From positions 1 to 19,717 of the forward strand of contig CAZGTQ010000422.1 in assembly GCA_964528575.1 (NCBI GenBank): DNA of 19,717 nucleotides, in the 5' to 3' direction. Position numbers and translations under genes: made by a program. The notes under the pieces were generated by a model. That model was given only the letters and a program-made list of their open reading frames with translations, was not told the origin of the DNA and ran no database searches. Below, one piece after another: positions 13,140 through 19,717 of this stretch. The first letter of the stretch is position 1. Each line of letters begins with the position of its first letter. Origin of the DNA: CAZGTQ01 sp964528575. Lineage in GTDB: Bacteria; Planctomycetota; UBA1135; GCA-002686595.

Positions 13140-13721
13140 TCACCGCTCTTGCGGTTCGATCTCGCGCAGCCCGCTCGGGACCTGCGCTGCGACGAGCCGG
13201 TCGACGAGGCGCGCGGGGTCGGCGTCGGCGAGCAGCAGCGCGCGGCTCGCCGGCGGCACGAACTGCTCCTCGACGAGCGAGTCGACGAACGCGAGCAAGC
13301 CGCCGTAGAAGCCGTCGACGTCGAGCAAGCCGAGCGGCTTGGCATGGATGCCGAGGTACGACCACGTCCACACCTCGAACGTCTCCTCGAGCGTGCCGAT
13401 GCCGCCGGGCAGCGCGACGAACGCGCTCGACAGGTCCGCCATGAGCGCCTTGCGCTCGTGCATCGAAGCGACGACGTGCAGCTCGCTCAGCCCCATGTGC
13501 GCGAGCTCGCGGTCCGCGAGCGCGCGCGGGATCACGCCGATCGCCTCGCCGCCGGCGCGCAGCACGGCGTCGGCGATCACGCCCATCAGCCCGACCGAGC
13601 CGCCCCCGAAGACGAGCCCGAGACCGCGCTCGACGAGCGCGGCGCCGAGCTCCTCCGCCGCGCGCCGGTACTGGGGACGGCGCCCGAAGCGCGACCCGCT
13701 GAAGACGCAGATCCGGCTCAC
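13140..13721 (-). CDS. LOG-family (TIGR00730) nucleoside 5'-monophosphate phosphoribohydrolase
   Basis: 193 residues from GTG 13721, overlapping the DUF1501 stop as GTGA. It opens RICVFSGSRFGRRP (the family's CVFCGSS-type start), has GGGSVGLMG at 39-47, MHERK at 87-91 with catalytic Arg90, and PGGIGTLEE at 105-113 with Glu113. Such proteins, often misnamed lysine decarboxylases, hydrolyse AMP or cytokinin-riboside monophosphates to base and ribose-5-phosphate. Length and motifs are normal for the family. The overlap with a DUF1501 gene is an unexpected partnership; it may be a stable co-transcription of unrelated genes. Confidence 0.92.
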   Translation of the reverse strand: MSRICVFSGSRFGRRPQYRRAAEELGAALVERGLGLVFGGGSVGLMGVIADAVLRAGGEAIGVIPRALADRELAHMGLSELHVVASMHERKALMADLSSAFVALPGGIGTLEETFEVWTWSYLGIHAKPLGLLDVDGFYGGLLAFVDSLVEEQFVPPASRALLLADADPARLVDRLVAAQVPSGLREIEPQER

Positions 13722-15124
13722 GCGAGCAGCTCGTGCACGACCCGTCCCGCGACGTCGGTCAGCCGGAAGTCGCGCCCCTGGAAGCGGTACGTCAGCCGCT
13801 CGTGGTCGAGCCCGAGCAGGTGGAGCATCGTCGCGTGCAGGTCGTGCACGCTCGTCGCGCCCTCGACGGCGTGGTAGCCGAGCTCGTCCGTCGCGCCGTG
13901 CGTGATCCCCGGCCGGATGCCGCCGCCGGCGAGCCACATCGTGAACGCGTGCGTGTGGTGGTCGCGCCCGAGCCAGGTCGAGCCGTTGCGCGCCTCGTTC
14001 ATCGGCGTGCGGCCGAATTCGCCGCCCCACACGACGAGCGTGTCCTCGAGCAGGCCGCGCCGCTCGAGATCGACGAGCAGCGCCGCCGTCGCGCGATCGG
14101 TCTCCTGGCAGCGCGCCGGCAGCGAGTGAACGATGTCGTCGCCCTGGTTCGAGCCGTGGCTGTCCCAGCCCCAGTGGTACAGGTGCACGAAGCGCACGCC
14201 GCGCTCGCACAAGCGCCGCGCGAGCAGACAGTTGTTCGCGAACGAGACCCGGCCCGGCTCGATGCCGTACAGCTCGCGCACCGACGCGGGCTCGTCCTCG
14301 AACGCGAGCAGCTCCGGCACGCTCGCCTGCATGCGCCACGCGAGCTCGTACTGGCGGATGCGCGTCTCGATCTCCGGGTCCCCGGTCGCCTCGAGCCGCT
14401 CGCGGTTCAGGGCCTCGATCGCGTCGAGCGAGCGGCGCCGCGTCGCAGCGTCCATCCCGTCGGGATTCGACAGGTACAGCACCGGGTCGCCCTGCGACCG
14501 GAAGCGCACGCCCTGGTGCACGGTCGGCAGGAAGCCGCTCGACCACAGCGACGCGCCGCCCGAGGGCTGGTAGCGTCCGGAGAGCAGCACGACGAACGCC
14601 GGCAGGTCGCTGTTCTCGCTGCCCAGCCCGTACGAGAGCCACGAGCCCATGCTCGGCCGGCCGATCCGGAAGTGGCCGCTGTTCATGAAGATCTGCGCCG
14701 GCGCGTGGTTGAACTGCTCCGTCTGCATCCCGCGCACGATCGCGATCTTGTCCGCGACGCGCGCGAGGTGCGGCAGCAGCTCCGAGATCGACTGCCCCGC
14801 GTCGCCGTGCCGCGCGAACGCGTACGGCGAGCCGAGCAGCCGCGGCGCGCCGCGGATGAACGCGAAACGCTCACCCTCGATCAGCTCGGCCGGGCACACC
14901 TCGCCGTCGTGCTTCACGAGCGCCGGCTTCGGGTCGAACAGGTCGAGCTGCGACGGACCGCCCGCCATGTGCAGGAAGATCACGCGCTTGGCCCGCGGCC
15001 GATGGTGCGGCGCCAGCGCGCTCGCGCCCGTGCCCTCGCCGAGCAGCTCGGCCAGGCCGAGCGCGCCGAGCCCGAGCGCGCACTCGCGCAGGAACCAGCG
15101 CCGCGTGTGTTCCACGGCGCTCAT
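13718..15124 (-). CDS. DUF1501 protein, Tat-exported
   Basis: 468 residues from ATG 15124, overlapping the upstream TGA as ATGA. A twin-arginine signal (TRRWFLRECALGLGALGLAELL, Arg8-Arg9) heads the protein. DUF1501 hallmarks follow: VIFLHMAGGPSQLDLFDPKP, a GMQTEQFNHAPAQIFMNSG stretch, HWGWDSHGSN, WGGEFGRTPM and GRDHHTHAFTMWLAGGG. The domain is related to the alkaline-phosphatase/sulfatase superfamily; no catalytic activity is established. In Planctomycetes it is nearly always encoded next to a DUF1549/DUF1553 cytochrome protein, as here. The pair probably works together outside the cytoplasm. Confidence 0.94.
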   Translation of the reverse strand: MSAVEHTRRWFLRECALGLGALGLAELLGEGTGASALAPHHRPRAKRVIFLHMAGGPSQLDLFDPKPALVKHDGEVCPAELIEGERFAFIRGAPRLLGSPYAFARHGDAGQSISELLPHLARVADKIAIVRGMQTEQFNHAPAQIFMNSGHFRIGRPSMGSWLSYGLGSENSDLPAFVVLLSGRYQPSGGASLWSSGFLPTVHQGVRFRSQGDPVLYLSNPDGMDAATRRRSLDAIEALNRERLEATGDPEIETRIRQYELAWRMQASVPELLAFEDEPASVRELYGIEPGRVSFANNCLLARRLCERGVRFVHLYHWGWDSHGSNQGDDIVHSLPARCQETDRATAALLVDLERRGLLEDTLVVWGGEFGRTPMNEARNGSTWLGRDHHTHAFTMWLAGGGIRPGITHGATDELGYHAVEGATSVHDLHATMLHLLGLDHERLTYRFQGRDFRLTDVAGRVVHELLA

Positions 15125-18100
15125 CGCTTCGTGATCGTCTCGTCGAGGTTGAGCAGCGCGTTGGCGACGACGATCCACGGCGCGAGCTCGCGCGGATCGT
15201 GCTCGCCGAGATCGGCGAGCGGTCCCTCGGGCGCCGCCAGCCGGCGCGCCGCCTCGGGCCGCGAAGCGTAGTGCGCGCGCTCCGCCTCCCAGAGCTCGAG
15301 CAGGAGCGCCAGCTCCCGCTCGGTCGGCCGCCGCGCCGTGCACAACCGGAAGCCGTGCGCCGCGCGCTCCGCCGGATCCGGCCCCGCCTCGCGCACGATG
15401 CGCCGCGCGAGCCCGACCGCGGCCTCGACGAACGCGGGGTCGTTGAGCAGCGCGAGCGCCTGGAGCGGCGTCGACGTGCGCGCACGCCGCGCGCACGTGG
15501 TCTCGCGGCTGGTCGCGTCGAACAGGAGGAACGTCGGGTACGGCGAGGTGCGCCGCCAGAACGTGTACAGACCGCGGCGGTAGCGATTCCAATCGGTCGC
15601 GGCCGTCCAGACGTCGTCGCTGTACGTCGGATTCCAGATGCCCTCGGGCTGGACCGGAAAGACGCTCGGGCCGCCGATCGTGGGGTCGAGCAGCCCGCTG
15701 GCGAAGAGCGCGACGTCGCGCACCGTCTCGGCCGGCACGCGCTCGCGCGGACCGCGCGCGAGCAGCGCGTTGGTGGGGTCGCGCTCGAGCAGGTCGGCCG
15801 GCGCCTCGGACGCCTGGCGGTACGTCGCGGAGCTCGCGATCAGGCGCAGCATCTCTTTCGTGCTCCAGCCGCGCTCGACGAGCTCGAGCGCCAGCCAGTC
15901 GAGCAGCTCGGGATCGGCGGGCGCGTCGCCGCGCGTGCCGAAGTCGCTGCCCGTCGGGACGAGTCCGACGCCGAACAGCTCCTCCCACAGCCGGTTGACC
16001 GTGACGCGCGCCGTCAGCGGGTGGCGCGGGTCGACGAGCCAGCGCGCGAGGCCCAGACGGTTGCGATGCTCGCCCTCGGCGAACGGGAGCAGGAGCGCGG
16101 GCACGTCCGGCTCGACGCGCTCGCCCGGAGCGAGGAAGTTCCCGCGCCGGTGCACGTGCGTCACGCGCGGTTCCTCGCGCTCCTCCAGGACGAGCGCGGT
16201 CGGCATGCCGGCGGTGAGGTCGGCGTGCGTGGCGCGCAGCTCGTCGAGCCGCGCGACGAGCGCGCGCCCGCGCGTCGAGACACGCCCGCGCCAGTGGCGG
16301 CGCAGCAGGTCGCGCTGCGCGTGCGTACGCTCCTCGGGCGCGGTGCGCAGCGCCAGCGCGACGTCGGCGGACGGCCCGTCGCCCGCGCGGTGGTCGACGT
16401 CGAAGAAGAAGCCCGCGCTCCCGTCGCCGTCGACGACCGCGAGCAGCACGCGGTGCTCGCCGGCGTCGAGCTCGAGCGTCACGCGGTCCTGGTCGGGCGC
16501 GAGCGGCTGCGGCGTCCGGCCGCGGTGGACGAGCTCGCCGTCGACCCACAGCGACGCGAAGTCGTCCGCGCCGAGCCACACGCTGAACGCGCGCGGCTCG
16601 TCGAGGCGCAGCGTGCGCGCGAGGTACGTCGCGCTGGGCCCGCCGGGCTCGAACGCGTGCACGGCGCCGTCGGACCACTGCGGCACGCTCTGCCAGGCGA
16701 CGCCCTCGCCGCGGTCCGCGTGCGCTGCGCCGCGCAGGTGCTCGGCGAGCGGCCCGTGGTCGGTCGCCGCCGCCTCCTCGGCGCTCGCCGCCGGGAACGG
16801 GCCGAGCGACTGCCAGTCCGAGCGCTCGATCGGAGCCATGCGCGCGAGCAGCGCCTCGTCGTCGGTCGCCGAGAGCCGGAAGCGGCCGAGCAGGTACGCG
16901 TCGCCGGGCTGCGCGAAGTCGAGCGTGACGACGAGCTCGCCCGCGACGTCGACGGGCTCGGCGAGCGCGAACACCGCCGCGTGCTCGGCGCCGTCGCCGC
17001 CCTTCACGCCCCAGCCGCGGTCCGCCGGGCCGCCGAGCGCGCGCGCGGCGCGGAAGCCGCCGCGCTGCTCCCGGCTCGCCTCCGCCGCGACGAAGCGCAG
17101 CGCCCGCCCCGTGGCGTCGCGCGCCTCGATGCGGCTCAACACGAAGCTGCCGTCCGCCGCGCGGCCGGCCGAAGCGTCCGGCAGTGTCGCGTGACCGAGC
17201 GTCTCGAGCCGCAGCGCGCCGACGCGTCCCGGCGCCTCGAGCACGAGCTCGTACCGCTCGAGCGGCGGCGTCGCGCCCGTCGCGAGCACGGAGCCGTCGC
17301 CCTGCACGGCGAGCGTCGACCCGGCCGCCGCGGACGCGCGCAGCGGCCGCAGCGCGCGCCAGCGCGGCGGCGCGCCGAGGTCCGCGAGCGTCGCTCGCTC
17401 CCACGCCCGCTGCTCGGGCTCCGCGTCGGGCCACGGCGCGTCGAGCTCGTCCTCGAGCGCGCGCATCCGCCGCTCGAGCTCGTCGACGCGCCGGGCGTCC
17501 TCGCGCGCGGTCGGAGCGACGATCGTCGGGCTCTGGCTGTCGCCGCTGTCGGTCGTCTGGTCGAAGAACGCGAAGAGGCGGTAGTAGTCCTCGGTCGAGA
17601 ACGGGTCGTACGGGTGGTCGTGGCACTGCGCGCACGCCATCGTCGTGCCGAGCCACACCGACGCCGTCGTGTCGACGCGGTCGACGACTGCGGCGTTGCG
17701 GAACTCCTCGGGGTCGATGCCGTCCTCGCGGTTGACCAGCGTGTTGCGGTGGAAGCCGGTCGCGACGAGGTCGTCGCGCGTCGGCTCCGGCAGCAGGTCG
17801 CCGGCGAGCTGAGCGATCGTGAACTCGTCGAACGGCAGGTCGCGGTCGTACGCGTCGATCACCCAGTCGCGCCAGCGCCACATCGTGCGCCGCTGGTCCT
17901 TCTCGTAGCCGTCGGTGTCGGCGTAGCGCGCGAGGTCGAGCCACGTCTGCGCGCGCCGCTCGGCGTAGTGCGGCGACGCGAGCAGCCGCTCGAGCGCGTC
18001 GGCCCACGCGCGCTCGGAATCGCGCTCCCACTCGGCCAGGAACGTGTCGAGCTGGTCGAGCGACGGAGGCAGGCCCGTCAGGTCGAGGCTCGCGCGCCGC

Positions 18101-18675
18101 AGCAGGGTCGCGGGGTCGGCCTGGGGCGCGGGAGCGAGCCCCTCGCGCTCGAGCCGCGCGCGCACGAATGCGTCGATCGGGCTGCGCACGCCGCTCGGAT
18201 CGCTCGCGTGCGGCACCGGCGGGCGCTCGGGCGCGCGCCAGGCCCAGTGGTCGGCCCCCCGCCGGGCCGCGAGCGTGCCGGGCGCGCCCTGGTCGATCCA
18301 GGCACCGAGGAGCTCGAGCACGTCCGGCTCGAGCGGCGCGCTCTTCGGCGGCATGCGCTCGTCCTCGTCCGCCGTCGTGATCCGCCGCCAGAGCTCGCTC
18401 TCGTCGCGCCGGCCGGGTACGACGACCGGCTCGGCACCGAGCGCGGCCCCGTCGAGGACCCCGCGCAGCGTGTCGAGGCGCAGGCCGGCCTTCTGCTTGT
18501 CGGGCCCGTGGCACGACGCGCAGCGCGCCTCGAGGACGGGCCGCACGTCGCGGTCGAAGTCGAGCGGCGGCCGATCGTCGAGCGCGACGCCGGCGGCGCC
18601 GAGGACGAGCGGAACGAGCGCGATCGGTGCGATCCGGGGGGGGCGAGCGTGCACGCGATCGATGATAGGCCCCAC
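15121..18675 (-). CDS. Planctomycete cytochrome c (PSCyt1)/DUF1549/DUF1553 protein
   Basis: 1184 residues from GTG 18675 (alternative GTG 18654). A signal-like segment lies at about 13-31. A planctomycete cytochrome-c domain spans about 38-125: CASCH at 52-56 binds haem, and Met108 in RMPP is a candidate sixth ligand. DUF1549 spans about 150-370, with LLRRASLDLTGLPP, RYADTDGYEKD and a second CxxCH (CAQCHDHPYDP). A middle region of about 450 residues looks like beta-sandwich, carbohydrate-binding modules (WLGADDFASLWVDGELVHRG). DUF1553 closes the protein (RLGLARWLVDPRHPLTARVTVNRLWEELFG). Probably a periplasmic protein acting with the DUF1501 partner in complex-substrate use; the reaction is unknown. 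Confidence 0.93.
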   Translation of the reverse strand: MGPIIDRVHARPPRIAPIALVPLVLGAAGVALDDRPPLDFDRDVRPVLEARCASCHGPDKQKAGLRLDTLRGVLDGAALGAEPVVVPGRRDESELWRRITTADEDERMPPKSAPLEPDVLELLGAWIDQGAPGTLAARRGADHWAWRAPERPPVPHASDPSGVRSPIDAFVRARLEREGLAPAPQADPATLLRRASLDLTGLPPSLDQLDTFLAEWERDSERAWADALERLLASPHYAERRAQTWLDLARYADTDGYEKDQRRTMWRWRDWVIDAYDRDLPFDEFTIAQLAGDLLPEPTRDDLVATGFHRNTLVNREDGIDPEEFRNAAVVDRVDTTASVWLGTTMACAQCHDHPYDPFSTEDYYRLFAFFDQTTDSGDSQSPTIVAPTAREDARRVDELERRMRALEDELDAPWPDAEPEQRAWERATLADLGAPPRWRALRPLRASAAAGSTLAVQGDGSVLATGATPPLERYELVLEAPGRVGALRLETLGHATLPDASAGRAADGSFVLSRIEARDATGRALRFVAAEASREQRGGFRAARALGGPADRGWGVKGGDGAEHAAVFALAEPVDVAGELVVTLDFAQPGDAYLLGRFRLSATDDEALLARMAPIERSDWQSLGPFPAASAEEAAATDHGPLAEHLRGAAHADRGEGVAWQSVPQWSDGAVHAFEPGGPSATYLARTLRLDEPRAFSVWLGADDFASLWVDGELVHRGRTPQPLAPDQDRVTLELDAGEHRVLLAVVDGDGSAGFFFDVDHRAGDGPSADVALALRTAPEERTHAQRDLLRRHWRGRVSTRGRALVARLDELRATHADLTAGMPTALVLEEREEPRVTHVHRRGNFLAPGERVEPDVPALLLPFAEGEHRNRLGLARWLVDPRHPLTARVTVNRLWEELFGVGLVPTGSDFGTRGDAPADPELLDWLALELVERGWSTKEMLRLIASSATYRQASEAPADLLERDPTNALLARGPRERVPAETVRDVALFASGLLDPTIGGPSVFPVQPEGIWNPTYSDDVWTAATDWNRYRRGLYTFWRRTSPYPTFLLFDATSRETTCARRARTSTPLQALALLNDPAFVEAAVGLARRIVREAGPDPAERAAHGFRLCTARRPTERELALLLELWEAERAHYASRPEAARRLAAPEGPLADLGEHDPRELAPWIVVANALLNLDETITKR
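18636..18643. repeat. Run of eight G/C in the signal-peptide codons of the PSCyt1 gene
   Basis: GGGGGGGG lies about 11 codons after the GTG start at 18675. A slip of one base here would abolish or restore the 1184-residue frame. It may be a sequencing weak point or a phase-variable tract. Confidence 0.8.
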
Positions 18676-18713
18676 GGCTTTCTTCCGGCACCGCGCTTGC
18701 CGACAATGCGCCG

Positions 18714-19717
18714 ATGGAGCGCTCTTCGGACCGCCTCCCGGCCTGGGGCGGCGGGCGCCCGGCCGTCGCGCGCGACGCGCTCCTGGCGGCCATGCTCGGC
18801 GCGGCGGCCTTCGTGCTCTACGCGGCGACGCTGCAGGACCGGCTCTACGGCGACGGCTGGTCGCAGCTCTCGATCTTCGTGCACGACGAGAGCCCCTTCC
18901 GCGCCCGCAATCCGCACGTCTTCTACACGCACCTGCTCGAGGCGGCCGCGCCGCTGCGCGGCCTCGGGACGCCCGACCTCGTGCCGCGCCTCCTGTCGGC
19001 GGCCGCCGGGGCGATCGCCGTCGCTGCGACGTTCGTCCTGGCGCGCGGCTTGGGAGCGCGGCGCGCGCCGGCGCTGGTCGCGTGCGGGCTGCTCGCGCTC
19101 GCCCCGGCGACGTGGTTCTTCGCGACGACGATCGAGGTGCACGCGGCGCACTCCTGCGCGGTCGCGCTCTGCGCGTGCGTGGCGCTGTTCGCGCCGTGGC
19201 GCCGGTTCGCGCTCGCGCTCGCGCTCGTCGCCCTCACGTTCCCGCTCGCGTTCCTGACGCACGCGAGCGGCGTGCTGCTCGGCCCCGGCTGGGTGGCGCT
19301 GGTCGGCGTCGCGGCGGCACGCCAGGGCGTGCGTCTGCCGGCGCGGCGGCTGCTCTTCGTCGTCGGCCCGGTGCTCCTCGCCGCGCTCGTCGTCGCGCTG
19401 GCGTGGTCGAGCCGCTTCCGCACGGGGAGCTGGTCGCCGTGGCCGCGCGAGGAGGTCCGCATGCTCGGCTTCTGGGCGCGCGGCCCGAGCTGGAGCGCGC
19501 TGCGCAGCGATTGGATCGAGCCGCTCGGCCTGCTGCTCGCCGCCGCGGTCGCGGGCGCGATCGCCGGCCGCCGCGACCGGGCGCGCCTCGCCGCGCTCGC
19601 GGTGCTCGTCGTCCCCTCGACCGTGTTCTTCGTCGCGTGGGGCATGGCCGAGCGCGGCGGCTACCACCTCTCGACGGCGCCGTTCGTCGCGGTGCTCGCG
19701 GCGCTCGCGCCGTGGCC
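18714..19717 (+). CDS. Polytopic membrane protein, possibly GT-C-type glycosyltransferase (partial)
   Basis: An open frame of 334 codons from ATG 18714 runs off the right edge without a stop. After a short basic start, hydrophobic segments recur at about residues 22-38, 97-115, 120-150, 160-185, 190-210, 220-240, 270-290 and 300-320. A luminal loop after the first segment contains LQDRLYGDGWSQLSIF; an early acidic loop of this kind is typical of GT-C lipid-linked-sugar transferases (ArnT/PMT-like or DUF2723-like). The sequence is too diverged for me to name a family. The start lies only 38 bp from the divergent PSCyt1 gene, and GCCGACAAT just upstream could be a -10 element. Confidence 0.7.
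   Translation, partial: MERSSDRLPAWGGGRPAVARDALLAAMLGAAAFVLYAATLQDRLYGDGWSQLSIFVHDESPFRARNPHVFYTHLLEAAAPLRGLGTPDLVPRLLSAAAGAIAVAATFVLARGLGARRAPALVACGLLALAPATWFFATTIEVHAAHSCAVALCACVALFAPWRRFALALALVALTFPLAFLTHASGVLLGPGWVALVGVAAARQGVRLPARRLLFVVGPVLLAALVVALAWSSRFRTGSWSPWPREEVRMLGFWARGPSWSALRSDWIEPLGLLLAAAVAGAIAGRRDRARLAALAVLVVPSTVFFVAWGMAERGGYHLSTAPFVAVLAALAPW

Noticed and set aside
15124..18793. Fusion of the DUF1501 protein to a huge upstream open frame (1691 codons)
   Set aside because: The upstream part is a shadow frame of the DUF1549/1553 gene. The Tat signal right after ATG 15124 marks the true start of DUF1501.
15199..19257. Plus-strand open frame of 1352 codons antisense to the cytochrome/DUF1501 genes
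   Set aside because: The product is almost entirely Arg/Ala/Val/Glu with no domain motif, while the minus strand encodes recognised domains throughout. Extreme GC bias removes stop codons from the antisense frames.

Overview
The window is strongly GC-rich, densely coded bacterial DNA, most likely from a high-GC member of the Planctomycetota. The best evidence is the pair formed by a c-type-cytochrome/DUF1549/DUF1553 protein and a Tat-exported DUF1501 protein. Three EutN/CcmL-type microcompartment vertex genes next to a class II aldolase, and a Hanks-type kinase with DLG in place of DFG, point the same way. I see no rRNA, tRNA, CRISPR array, insertion sequence or replication origin.

Layout, left to right. 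(1) 1-136 is the 3' end of rsmE. radC (203-997) runs leftward. A small low-GC island at about 1060-1412 carries a 41-residue membrane peptide with a near-ideal Shine-Dalgarno sequence and a perfect 14-bp terminator hairpin. (2) A leftward operon, 4608-1470, encodes a soluble Ser/Thr kinase, a protein with two YkgJ-type cysteine clusters, and a membrane-anchored peptidase-MA-like metalloprotein. (3) Running rightward from 4832 are a single-ring Clp/Hsp100-type AAA+ ATPase with an unrecognised N-terminal domain, an exported parvulin-type peptidyl-prolyl isomerase, then three BMC-P genes and a class II aldolase that abut or overlap end to end (7786-9446). (4) After a repeat-rich 107-bp gap comes a second rightward unit with GTGA overlaps (9554-12494). 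It holds a YejM/PbgA-like membrane protein with an alkaline-phosphatase-superfamily domain, an ECF sigma factor, and a duplicated zinc-binding anti-sigma protein. (5) A small membrane protein converges on this unit and shares a CTAG stop site with it. (6) A leftward operon, 18675-13140, encodes the DUF1549/1553 cytochrome protein, the DUF1501 protein and a LOG-family phosphoribohydrolase, again with overlapping stops and starts. (7) From 18714 a polytopic membrane protein, possibly GT-C-like, runs off the right edge.

Functionally, the BMC-P/aldolase block looks like part of a planctomycete-verrucomicrobia type microcompartment for breaking down fucose- or rhamnose-derived phosphates. No hexameric shell gene and no aldehyde dehydrogenase lie in the window. 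The YejM-like/sigma/anti-sigma trio looks like an envelope-sensing unit. In it, the membrane protein keeps the metal and nucleophile residues that, from memory, E. coli YejM has largely lost. Overlapping stop/start junctions recur in every operon, so translational coupling appears to be the local norm.
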